Shown here piece by piece: positions 7,995 to 16,197 of a stretch of 64,000 nt of DNA. The DNA is from Sphingobium scionense (lineage in GTDB: Bacteria > Pseudomonadota > Alphaproteobacteria > Sphingomonadales > Sphingomonadaceae). The DNA lies in contig NZ_JACIEU010000008.1 in assembly GCF_014197035.1 (NCBI RefSeq), positions 186,001-250,000 on the forward strand, read 5' to 3'. How positions within the stretch are numbered: position 1 is the first letter of the stretch; the number at the start of each line of letters is the position of its first letter. A program made the translations under genes and the position numbers. Under the pieces are notes generated by a model. That model saw nothing but the letters and a program-made list of their open reading frames with translations, was not told where the DNA came from and made no database searches.

Positions 7995-9294
7995 ATTCTT
8001 TTGCCGCCGGCTTGGCACCGTCCAGCGATGCGACGGTTCCATTGCCGATCGGCTCCGCCTTCATGCCATCGGCTACCTTTTCCGCGACGGCCATGACGCG
8101 CAGCACATTCTCGCCGGCCAGCTTGGCGATATCGGCATCGCTCCAGCCGCGGCGCATCAGTTCGGCCAGCAGCGCGGGATAGGTGGCGACGCTGCCCAGC
8201 CCCTGGGGCAGCGATCCCACGCCGTCGAAATCGCTGCCGATGCCGACATGGTCGACGCCGGCGACCTTGGCGATATGGTCGATATGGTCGGCGACCATCG
8301 ACAGGGTGACGACCGGTTCGGGATTGGCCTTTTCCCATTCCGCCAGCGCCTTCTTCGCGCCTTCGGGATCGCCGATATAGAGGCCGCCAAAGGGCGGGGC
8401 GTTATAGCGGGACATTTCCGCGCTGCGCGCCGCGCTCCAGACCCGGCGGGCCTCCGACACATATTGCGGCGCGAAATTGACCATGACGACGCCGCCATTG
8501 GCCGCGACCTGCTTCAATATGATGTCGGACACATTGCGCGGCGTGTCGCATAGCGCGCGTGCGCTGGAATGGGAGAAGATGACCGGCGCCTTGCTGATCT
8601 TGAGTGCGTCCAGCATCACGCCTTCGCTGACATGGGCGAGGTCGACCAGCATGCCCAGGCGGTTGAGTTCATGCACTACCGCCCCGCCGAATGGGGTGAG
8701 GCCGTCATGCTGGGGATCGTCGGTGGCGCTGTCGGCCCAGGCGATGGTCCGGCTGTGGGTCAGTGTCAGATAGCCGGCGCCAAGGTCGTGATAGGCGCGC
8801 AGCACGGCCAGGCTGCCGTCGATCTGGCCGCCGCCCTCGACCCCGATCATCGACGCGATCCGCCCGGCCTTGTGCGCGGCGCGGACCTGAGCAGCGGTGG
8901 TGGCGAGGGTGAAGTCCTGCGGATAGCGGCGGGCGAGGCTGTGGACCAGTTCGATCTGCTCGACCGTGTCCTTCACCTGCTGCAGTTCGGGCAGGTCGGC
9001 GGAGACCCAGACGGACCAGAATTGGCCGCCCATCTGCCCGGCGCGCAGGCGAGCGATGTCGGTATGATATTGGCTGGGATCGAGCCGATCGAGCGGCATG
9101 GTCCAGCGGGCGTTGCCGGCCTTGCCGGCCATCGCTTCGGGCCAGTCATTATGGCCGTCGATCAGCGGGGTGGCCTTCAGCACCTTGGCGATTCGTGCCG
9201 CATAGGGGTCGGATGCGGGCGCGGCCGAAGCGGCGAAAGGGAGGGCGGTGGCGGCGAGGAGTAGCGGCAGGGCCGCGAGGCGCAGGGATGTCAT
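7993..9294 (-). CDS. Membrane dipeptidase (renal dipeptidase family M19)
   Basis: Zinc-dependent dipeptidase of the amidohydrolase superfamily. The start at 9294 gives a normal Sec signal (hydrophobic core ending AASAAPAS), so the enzyme is periplasmic; the in-frame extension to 9339 would hide it. The binuclear metal motif DGHNDWPE, the bridging-Glu segment GVEGGGQ, the TLTHSRTIAWADS segment and the GIGSDFDG motif near the C-terminus are all present. Substrates are dipeptides, including D-residues and beta-lactams in some members. It sits with the S66 peptidase, suggesting a peptide or murein turnover pair. Confidence 0.93.
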   Translation of the reverse strand: MTSLRLAALPLLLAATALPFAASAAPASDPYAARIAKVLKATPLIDGHNDWPEAMAGKAGNARWTMPLDRLDPSQYHTDIARLRAGQMGGQFWSVWVSADLPELQQVKDTVEQIELVHSLARRYPQDFTLATTAAQVRAAHKAGRIASMIGVEGGGQIDGSLAVLRAYHDLGAGYLTLTHSRTIAWADSATDDPQHDGLTPFGGAVVHELNRLGMLVDLAHVSEGVMLDALKISKAPVIFSHSSARALCDTPRNVSDIILKQVAANGGVVMVNFAPQYVSEARRVWSAARSAEMSRYNAPPFGGLYIGDPEGAKKALAEWEKANPEPVVTLSMVADHIDHIAKVAGVDHVGIGSDFDGVGSLPQGLGSVATYPALLAELMRRGWSDADIAKLAGENVLRVMAVAEKVADGMKAEPIGNGTVASLDGAKPAAKE

Positions 9295-9422
9295 GGCGCG
9301 GGAGACTAGGGCGACGACGAGACGAGTCAATCGGATCATCGGCGAGTCATTGACGGCGTCAAAAACCCTTTTCTTCCTGGCGCTTCTCTACCCGTTCCCA
9401 AGGGGCTGGTCCAAATGTCGCC

Positions 9423-9462
9423 GAGCGCCTTCCCCTTCGTCGGAGGAAAGGGGAAGGCGCTC
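9423..9462 (-). terminator. Long hairpin downstream of the FkbH-like gene
   Basis: Perfect 15-bp inverted repeat (GAGCGCCTTCCCCTT and its complement) with a 10-nt loop, 22 nt beyond the FkbH stop. There is no T-tract, so it may be a terminator or a mobile hairpin element. Confidence 0.6.
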
Positions 9463-9483
9463 CTGCTTGAAATCAATTCATGC

Positions 9484-11440
9484 TTAGTTGGCGCGACCCG
9501 TCAGGCGAGACAGCAGACCCTTGGGGCGGTCTTCAAGCAGGGCATCACCTTGCGTGCCAAGGCCTTTCGGCGGGAGATCCTGGGCATCTTCCGTCGCGTG
9601 TCCGACCTCATTCGCGCTGGCCTGCGGTTCGGCTTCGCCATCCCAATAGATGGTGAGATGCTGCCCGGGCGTGCCGAGGGCTTCATTACCCAGCATGTAA
9701 TGGCCATTGCCTTCGTTGGTGAAACCCGCCTTGTCATAGACGTCACGCGACACGATGTTGGCGTCGGTTTCGATGATCGAGGCGGTAATCGGCCCGGCTG
9801 TTCCCCATGCCCGCAGTCTTTCGACCAGCACCTTCAGCGCACTGGTTTCGATTTCCAGTCCGAGCACCCGACAACTCATGACAAACTGGACGATTTGGTT
9901 GCCGCGTATCAGGATGACACCTACCAGGCCGTAGGACGTATATTTATCCTGCACTTCGAAGGCTATAATCGTGCCCCCGTCATTGAAGTGATTATTCACA
10001 TCTGCCGGTGTCCAGCGAACGCCGTTGGTGTTGAATTGGTTGGTTTTGTTGAGAAGTTCGAAAACCCGCGAGAATTTCTCATGGCTGGGGCTTTCGATGA
10101 GGAGCATCTTCAGGCGGCAGTTCAGATTCTGCAGGAACTGCTCGCGAGACATGGACTGGCGTTCATTTTCCCGCACCTTCTGGCGTCGGATCATCGCATC
10201 GCGCATCGCGGATTCGCTGGTCACGATCCGGGTCTGCGTTTCGGCCGATTGCAGCAGGATGTTGCGTGTCAGCAGAGGGTTTTTCCCCATGACGCGAATG
10301 CCGGGATAGGCTGTAAGCACCGCTTCTCGCTCCACCGGATTGTCATCGACGAACACGACATTGCGGGGGGTCAAGCTGACATCAGATAGAATACGGCCAA
10401 CCGCTTCGGCCTTGGGACCCCAGCTGATTTCAGCGCAGACGAAATCGTCGAGCGAAATCCATTCGCTGGGAATTGCGCGATTCCAGCGCGCTTTCACCAG
10501 TTCCGGGCTATTCTTGGAACAGATCGCCACGAGGATGCCGCGCGCCTTCAGATGATGGATCGCTTCATGCACGCCCATCGGCCACCCAATCGTCAGCGGG
10601 TGCTGCCCGTCGTCGCCATAATGTTCGCCAATAATGCCGCGCCACAGCGTGTCATCCAAATCGAATATGACAAGTTTGATGCTGTCGATCTGATTGATGA
10701 CGCGGTAATTATATTCGATGGCACGCCAGATGGCATCGAAGAACTGGTTCAGGTGATTGGGTGAAATTGTTTCGATTGGCGGAACGGTTTCAATTCGGCC
10801 GCCTTCAAAAATGTGCCAGTCGTCGAAGAAAAATCCGCCATGGGTAAAAAAATGTGTAGGTGTCGTCAAAGAAATATCGTTTCCCCATGGACGATGCGAT
10901 CATCTCTGCATCAACGACATAGGCATTGCTATATTCGCTGACGATCTCGTTGATCATCTCATTCAGGGATTGGGTGATAGCGCGCAGGTCGAAATTGCTG
11001 CCACGCGCGGCAAGTCCCGCAACTACTGGTGTCTGGGGCACGATAAAATTCTGGACGAAGGTCAGGAGGCTATGCTCCCGATTATATTTCAGTGCGCTTT
11101 CAAGCATCAATCTCAGGGCATTACGCCCATTTTCGATGATGTCCTTGTTCGTTTCCGGGTTCGAGAACTTGGAAAAGTCGACAACGATGTCGCCGATGAT
11201 GTGGCGCAACGGAACCTGGACGAACTGAAAATCATATTCGGATATTGGCCGAGGTGGTGAATTCGGCATGTCGGCTACATTGTTGAAAATCACATAATCG
11301 ATGTTCGTGTCGGGCTTATTCTCACGGAATTTCTTGACGTAAGATTCCGTCATGCACGATCCGATGAACAAGGCGTTTTTTATATCGACAGGATTTACTT
11401 CTAAATCATCCGGAAATAGAAATTTGCCGATCTCAATCAT
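9484..11440 (-). pseudogene. FkbH-like HAD-IIIC phosphatase/acyltransferase, split by a -1 frameshift
   Basis: FkbH proteins load a 1,3-bisphosphoglycerate-derived glyceryl unit on a carrier protein or modify surface polysaccharides. Here the gene is read in two frames. Residues 1-~190 (11440 leftwards) look like an SGNH-type N-terminal domain (FIGSCMTES). The second frame contains the HAD motif I (FDLDDTLWRG), motif III region CSKNSPE, motif IV VFVDDNP and a GNAT-like C-terminus. Removing one base from the 7-A run at 10846-10852 joins them as ...TYTFFTHGGFFFDDWHIFEGG, giving ~651 residues, the usual size. The second frame has only a TTG near its start, which supports one ancestral gene. A ~60-residue polar tail follows the GNAT region. 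It could be a true pseudogene, a slippage-expressed gene or a sequencing error. Confidence 0.8.
10846..10852. other. 7-base A homopolymer at the FkbH frameshift
   Basis: Run of seven A on the + strand (seven T in the coding strand). Six would keep a single open frame across the gene. It is therefore the likely indel or transcriptional slippage site. Confidence 0.75.
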
Positions 11441-11661
11441 TTTAGAAATACCTCGAATTGTGCGATATATTCTATATATCTATTTGGATGATTTAATATG
11501 GAACGCTTTCGGAGATTATCGGTGCGAATGCTGAAAAGCAAGCGCGCTCGTCCGGGCTTTTCACCCGTTCCCCGACGAACCGGGGCGCGCGGCGGCATGA
11601 CCGGTGCTGGCGAAAGCGGGCGGTGTGAACGGATTGGCGGTGGCAGGTTGTTTGCCGACTT

Positions 11662-12969
11662 CTAATGCTGTGCCGAGAAGTTGAGGGTGGCTGAGAAAAT
11701 GTCTTTTTGTTCCCCGGCTGCGATGGCGAAGTGCAATGAGCGGGGAATGAAATTCTCTTCGAGCGGCAATTTGAAGATGAAGCCCGAATCCGGTCCCTGA
11801 GCATGTGGGCGATTGCGCTCCACATCCCGCCGCCGTTCCCGCATGCGTGCGGATCCCAGCAGGGTCGGGCCATGATAGCATTCGATCCTATCGACATATC
11901 GGCCATCGTTCTGCAGGCACCAGCCACGCAATTCCAGCAGATTGCTGGTGGTAATATGGGCCTGATCCAGAAAGAAGGAAAATTTCTCCCCGTCACCCAA
12001 TGATGAGTATTCCGGCGCGACAATTCCAGTCTGTTTGATTGTCAAAAGGCTCGCTGCCGGGGAGATGTGGGCACGATCATATCGGAATGGAAAATCCTTT
12101 ATCTTGTCGATAGTGAAGCGCCGTGAAGCTTTTTTTGAATTTGTTACGATATATAGTAGAGAGTCTACATTAAATTTTTCGGCCAATTCCTGTGAAAGGC
12201 GAATTTCGTCTTCACTGTCGTTGTGTTCGAATAGAATGTATTTCCATTCCACTACAGGCCGATCTCTCAACGTGGAAAGATGTTCAAAAAGGGCGAAGAC
12301 TTGGTCAAGTGCGCCGGAGCGTCTGTATTTGACGTAGGATTCCGGGCGGGCGCCATCGCAGGAGATGGTCAGTTTGTCGATATCGACCCGGTCCATCACG
12401 GTAGGGTCGGGAATGCTGCCGCTTGTGGTTATTTCTTGCAGGCAATCAGGATGCCATTTGCGCGCCAGTCGGGTGAGAGTGCCTATTTCGCTATAAAGCA
12501 GCGGTTCGCCCCATCCCAAATACTGGATTTCTTCAATCGCGATGTCGTTCTTCGCGCAACTGCGCAGGAAGGTTTCAAAAATCTTGGGATCGAGATCCCA
12601 GTCACCCGAACGTGTTTTACCTTCGCGCACGCGCATGCAGGATGGGCAACGGAGGTTGCAGGCGAGGGTCGGTTCGACCATTACGCGAATACGGCTGTCC
12701 AGCGTGTCGTTTGCGATGCCACCGGGCGAGAAGGTATGGCAAGTTTCGCAAATGCCCGGCCAAGGGGGACGCTCTTCTTGGAAGGAACGGCGGACATGCC
12801 GATAAACTGGGCCGTCGATGACTTGCCTGATATTCCAGTTTGGTGCGGAACTGACTTCGCCCAGAATGATGCCATAGCCGCTGCTGTCGTCGCAAACGAT
12901 GTGCCCATTGCTCTTCAGTGTGATCAGGCGCAATATCCTACAATCCACAGTCCTACCTCTTATCATCAT
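11662..12969 (-). CDS. Radical SAM protein with C-terminal GW/RxD accessory domain
   Basis: Radical SAM enzyme: TLACNLRCPSCMR gives the CxxxCxxC cluster motif at ~residues 105-115, followed by YLGWGEPLL (the GGEP-like SAM-contact motif) and TTSGSIPDP. Upstream, CETCHTF suggests further Cys ligands. Residues ~345-435 form a separate beta-rich domain (LRGWCLQNDG ... RRRDVERN ... PDSGFIFKLPL). It resembles the N-terminal domains of the two large glycosyltransferases in this window. The substrate is unknown. It lies just upstream of the FkbH-like gene on the same strand, so the two may act on one product. Two adjacent ATGs (12969, 12966) are possible starts. Confidence 0.8.
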   Translation of the reverse strand: MMIRGRTVDCRILRLITLKSNGHIVCDDSSGYGIILGEVSSAPNWNIRQVIDGPVYRHVRRSFQEERPPWPGICETCHTFSPGGIANDTLDSRIRVMVEPTLACNLRCPSCMRVREGKTRSGDWDLDPKIFETFLRSCAKNDIAIEEIQYLGWGEPLLYSEIGTLTRLARKWHPDCLQEITTSGSIPDPTVMDRVDIDKLTISCDGARPESYVKYRRSGALDQVFALFEHLSTLRDRPVVEWKYILFEHNDSEDEIRLSQELAEKFNVDSLLYIVTNSKKASRRFTIDKIKDFPFRYDRAHISPAASLLTIKQTGIVAPEYSSLGDGEKFSFFLDQAHITTSNLLELRGWCLQNDGRYVDRIECYHGPTLLGSARMRERRRDVERNRPHAQGPDSGFIFKLPLEENFIPRSLHFAIAAGEQKDIFSATLNFSAQH

Positions 12970-13100
12970 TGATCTTGGGATTTAGCGGGGGAGCGAGATG
13001 GCGTCCATGCTGCGGCTTTCGTTTCGGTAGGGTTCGGCATGTGTTGCCCTTTCTTTTTCTTTGTGTTCCAATAGGATGGTGTCCATCGGTCGAAAGTGGC

Positions 13101-13106
13101 AGGAGG
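13101..13106 (+). promoter_or_regulatory. Consensus Shine-Dalgarno for a 30-residue ORF
   Basis: AGGAGG lies 9 nt before ATG 13116 and is the main argument that the very short ORF is translated. Confidence 0.6.
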
Positions 13107-13115
13107 CAATCGATC

Positions 13116-13208
13116 ATGAGCAATCCGGACAAGCCGGATTTTAGCTTTCTCGCGTTCGCGTTGATGATTGCGATGTTGGGGCTTGGATTGATGTTGTTCG
13201 GAACCTGA
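13116..13208 (+). CDS. Predicted 30-residue single-pass membrane peptide
   Basis: Short ORF with a polar N-terminus (MSNPDKPDF) and one hydrophobic helix of ~19 residues (FLAFALMIAMLGLGLMLFG) ending in Thr, so its likely topology is N-in. A perfect AGGAGG precedes it. Function is unknown. The neighbours are aat downstream on the same strand and the divergent radical SAM gene. The alternative is chance, but SD plus clean TM composition make it plausible. Confidence 0.55.
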   Translation: MSNPDKPDFSFLAFALMIAMLGLGLMLFGT

Positions 13209-13277
13209 ACGGAGTGCTCGGGAATGGGTGCGCGGGCTGGCAAGGAGGCTGGTCATCCTAAGGATATACCGGAGAGC

Positions 13278-14027
13278 ATGATCGATCCGCTTTTGCTGCT
13301 GCAGGCCTATGCCATCGGCGTGTTCCCGATGTCCGATGACCGGCAGGCAGACGATGTCTATTGGGTCGAGCCCAAAAGGCGTGCGATCCTGCCGCTCCAT
13401 GGCCTTCACCTGTCACGTTCGCTGTCAAAGACGATTCGGCAGAACAGGTTCCGCGTCACCGCCAATCAGGTGTTCGCCGGCATCGTTGCCCTATGTGCGG
13501 AAGCGGCGCCTGATCGTCCGTCGACCTGGATCAACGGCCCGATCGAGCGGGCTTATCGCCATCTGCACGAACTGGGCTTTGCCCATTCGATCGAATGCTG
13601 GGACGGGGATGAACTGGTCGGCGGCCTCTATGGCGTGGCACTGGGTGGCGCCTTTTTCGGCGAATCCATGGTGTCGCGCCGCACCGATGCGTCAAAGGTG
13701 GCGCTGGCCTGGCTGGTGGCGCGGATGCGCTTTGGCGGCTTCAGCCTGCTCGACTGCCAGTTCATGACCGATCATCTGCGCAGCATGGGCGCGCAGGAAA
13801 TCAGCCAGCGCGACTATCTTCAGTTGTTGGGCGTTGCCGTCGGCGACGTGCCGCTGGGAGCGGGTGACGCGGTGCTATCGGCCGGTTCGGGCGCGGCGGC
13901 CGAACTGGCGTTTGCGCCGCTGGCCGGCGATGCTGTGGCAGGCACCTTGCCCTTGTCGCCCAGCTTGACCGTGGCAGGGCCGCTTTCGGGCCATTCCATC
14001 GTACAGCTCTTGACCCAGACGTCATAG
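13278..14027 (+). CDS. aat: Leucyl/phenylalanyl-tRNA--protein transferase
   Basis: N-end-rule enzyme that adds Leu or Phe to N-terminal Arg/Lys of proteins destined for ClpAP. The 249-residue product has the expected N-terminus (AYAIGVFPM), the WVEPKRRAILPL motif and the conserved core GVALGGAFFGESMVSR. The catalytic-domain end FMTDHLRSMGAQEISQRDYL is also present. The ~75 residues after that are Ala/Gly-rich and end IVQLLTQTS; they overlap the convergent DUF2155 gene by 208 nt. The start at 13278 matches family N-termini; the ATG at 13224 adds 18 unlike residues. Confidence 0.93.
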   Translation: MIDPLLLLQAYAIGVFPMSDDRQADDVYWVEPKRRAILPLHGLHLSRSLSKTIRQNRFRVTANQVFAGIVALCAEAAPDRPSTWINGPIERAYRHLHELGFAHSIECWDGDELVGGLYGVALGGAFFGESMVSRRTDASKVALAWLVARMRFGGFSLLDCQFMTDHLRSMGAQEISQRDYLQLLGVAVGDVPLGAGDAVLSAGSGAAAELAFAPLAGDAVAGTLPLSPSLTVAGPLSGHSIVQLLTQTS

Positions 14028-14479
14028 ACCGGGTGCTGGACGACATTGCGGTCGGGCCGTTCGCGAAACAGCCAGCCGGAAAAATTGCGGCGCCACTTGC
14101 CGTCGGAACTGCTGCGCACGTCCAACTGCACGAAGGCGCCGGTTTCCTGCACATTTTCCCAGGGGGCGGTGGTCTCGCATGCCTGCAGGCGGACGATGGC
14201 GTCGCCGACGCGCAGCGCCTCGCCGGGCTTCATGCTGAGGTCGCGGGTCAGGCCGTTGCGCTTGTTGAGCAGGCCGATGACGGCGGTGCGCTCGGCCATC
14301 GGCGTGCCCGACAGGCTGGCTTCGTCCGCGTTGCGGATCGGTTGGCCCTCGATCTTCACCGGGCCGCTCTGATTCGCCTCCGGCGCATCATTGCGACCGC
14401 AGGCCGCCAGCAGCGCGCACCCCAGAAGCGGCGCGCCAAGCAGGATCGGCGGGAATCCCCCCGCCGGACGCCGAATCAT
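13820..14479 (-). CDS. DUF2155 lipoprotein-like protein
   Basis: Alphaproteobacterial secreted protein of unknown function. The N-terminal hydrophobic segment with LLAAC at ~residues 22-26 looks like a lipobox. The conserved DUF2155 core follows: AVIGLLNKRNGL, LQACETTAPWENVQETGAF, and SGWLFRERPDRNVVQHPVYDVWVKSC. The Ala/Ser/Pro-rich tail (last ~50 residues) is antisense to the aat C-terminus. Its start overlaps the stop of the NDUFA12-like gene (ATGA), so the pair is cotranslated. The conserved core lies partly inside the overlap, so this gene is real. Confidence 0.88.
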   Translation of the reverse strand: MIRRPAGGFPPILLGAPLLGCALLAACGRNDAPEANQSGPVKIEGQPIRNADEASLSGTPMAERTAVIGLLNKRNGLTRDLSMKPGEALRVGDAIVRLQACETTAPWENVQETGAFVQLDVRSSSDGKWRRNFSGWLFRERPDRNVVQHPVYDVWVKSCTMEWPESGPATVKLGDKGKVPATASPASGANASSAAAPEPADSTASPAPSGTSPTATPNN

Positions 14480-14874
14480 GCCGCGTCGGGGCTCCATGCC
14501 TCGTAATCGCCGGTCGCCTTCTGGCGCTGGCCGCCCTTTTCGAGCGCGCCCGACGGACGATAGGCGTTTGCGGTGCCGGTCGCGTTGGGGGTGAATTCCT
14601 TTTCCCAGATGCGCGGCGGCGGCAGGAAGCTTTCGGGCGTGCCCTCGATCGAGTGATGCAGCCAGCCATGCCATTCGGCCGGAACGCGACTCGAATCATT
14701 GGCGCCGTTATACATCACCCAGCGGCGCGTCAGGCCGTTCGGATCGACGCCGCCTTCATAATAGACATTGCCCTGATGGTCCTCGCCCACTTTCGTGCCC
14801 TTGCGGGCCGTGAAGAGCCAGGTGCCAAAGGTGGCGCCATTCCACCAGGTGAAGATGTTTGCCAGGATACCCAT
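14476..14874 (-). CDS. NADH:ubiquinone oxidoreductase NDUFA12-like subunit (17.2-kDa family)
   Basis: Complex I accessory subunit homologue found in alphaproteobacteria and mitochondria. The 132-residue product begins MGILANIFTWWNGATFGTW and contains the family's GNVYYEGG, RRWVMYNG and PAEWHGWLHH motifs. It then ends in a Pro/Gly-rich YRPSGAL segment. The start at 14874 is chosen because earlier codons give no family-like sequence. It is the first gene of a unit with DUF2155. In many alphaproteobacteria these lie beside aat and accBC, from memory. Confidence 0.92.
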   Translation of the reverse strand: MGILANIFTWWNGATFGTWLFTARKGTKVGEDHQGNVYYEGGVDPNGLTRRWVMYNGANDSSRVPAEWHGWLHHSIEGTPESFLPPPRIWEKEFTPNATGTANAYRPSGALEKGGQRQKATGDYEAWSPDAA

Positions 14875-14924
14875 GGCCGATGCGCTTAGCCGCTGGGATT
14901 GACGTGGGCAAGGACGATATGGCG

Positions 14925-15470
14925 CTAACGAGCGGCTGTCGGGCAGAAATCGAGGTCGATCGCGCTCTTGCCGTCGGTTGTTGCGCATTTGCCCCAGGCT
15001 ACGCGGTCGCCTTCCTTGATGCCCAGTTCCGCGGCGCGGCCGCTGCGCAGTTCCAGCACCGCCACCACCGGCACGCCGGCGGACACCGGCTCGCGCGAAT
15101 AGGGAGCGACATTGGCGCCGATGAAGGCGATCGTGCCGTCGGTATGGATGAACAGCATGTCGAGCGGGATGATCGTGTTCTTCATCCAGAAGCTGGCTGT
15201 GCGCGGCGGCTCCATCGGGAACAGCATGCCCTTGTCGGCATCCAGTGCCTTGCGGAACATCAGCCCCTGTTCCTGCTCCGCCTCGGTGCGGGCGACTTCC
15301 ACATCGAAGCGATGTTCGCCCTTCGCGGTGCGGATGACGAGGGGGAGCAGTGCGCCCTGCGGCGCGGCTGCCTGGACATTGCTGCCTTCATTGCCGGCGT
15401 CGGGCTTGGCGGAGCAGGCGAGAAGCAGCGTGGGCAGGGCGGCGGCGAGAAGCAGTCGGGTAAGGATCAT
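14925..15470 (-). CDS. DUF192 lipoprotein
   Basis: A 181-residue protein with a lipoprotein signal (LPTLLLAC, Cys19) followed by a DUF192 domain. The diagnostic segments are EQEQGLMFRKALDADKGMLF and TASFWMKNTIIPLDMLF. DUF192 proteins are small beta-rich, envelope-located proteins of unknown function. It ends 50 nt upstream of the NDUFA12-like gene on the same strand and is probably cotranscribed with it. Confidence 0.9.
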   Translation of the reverse strand: MILTRLLLAAALPTLLLACSAKPDAGNEGSNVQAAAPQGALLPLVIRTAKGEHRFDVEVARTEAEQEQGLMFRKALDADKGMLFPMEPPRTASFWMKNTIIPLDMLFIHTDGTIAFIGANVAPYSREPVSAGVPVVAVLELRSGRAAELGIKEGDRVAWGKCATTDGKSAIDLDFCPTAAR

Positions 15471-15518
15471 GCGATCCTGCCTAGCGGGTTTCGGGGAGGT
15501 GCGGGAGAGGGTTAACCC

Positions 15519-16043
15519 TCAATCCTCCGCTTCGGGGACGTCACCGGGTGCTGCATCGACCCAGCGCCGCGCCAGGGCATAATCATGGCCGGCGCGCAGG
15601 AAGGCGGCGATCGCCTTTTCCCGGCCCTTGGGATCGGGCGCCTGCATCGCATAGGGGCCGATCCGCTTGCGTCGGGCGAATCGGTCGGCCGCCGCCCAGC
15701 GATCGGCCTGTGCCTGGGCATCGGCGGCGCCACGATCGGCCTCCTCTATGCCGGCGGCGCGCAATGTTTCGGTGATACGGCGGGCGCCATAGCCGCGTCG
15801 GCCGAGCGCCGCGCTCTTCATCAGGGCAAAGCCGCTGTCGTCGACATAACCAAGCTCCGCGAAGCGGGCGACCAGCGCTTCGGGATCGGCCGGCGCTTCC
15901 CCGCTCCAGCCGCGTTCACGCAATTTGCGCGCGAGATAGGCGAGCAGCTTGCCGCGACTGGTCGCGAACCGACCGACATAGCGCAGCGCCAATTCGCGCA
16001 ATAGGTCTTCGTCCAGGGGTGGGGGCGGGCGTTTGCTGGTCAT
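15519..16043 (-). CDS. recX: Regulatory protein RecX
   Basis: RecX-type inhibitor of RecA filaments, predicted from the helical three-repeat organisation: ALRYVGRFATSRGKLLAYLARKL, then FAELGYVDDSGFALM and GRRGYGARRITETLRAAGI. The 174-residue length fits. The start at 16043 is preferred over GTG/ATG codons further up because family N-termini are short and polar. recA is not in the window. An Arg/Ala-rich middle region is longer than in E. coli RecX. Confidence 0.88.
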   Translation of the reverse strand: MTSKRPPPPLDEDLLRELALRYVGRFATSRGKLLAYLARKLRERGWSGEAPADPEALVARFAELGYVDDSGFALMKSAALGRRGYGARRITETLRAAGIEEADRGAADAQAQADRWAAADRFARRKRIGPYAMQAPDPKGREKAIAAFLRAGHDYALARRWVDAAPGDVPEAED

Positions 16044-16197
16044 GACCGGTCGTGCATTGCACGCTATCATGCGCTAAGCGCCATCTTTATGCCACAGTCG
16101 GGCCGGAATTTTACCGCGCCTTGTGGTCTACAAGCACAAGCTGGATTGAAACTATCCGGTGCAAGTCGACGTCAAAACTGATAGCGGCCGCCGGAAT

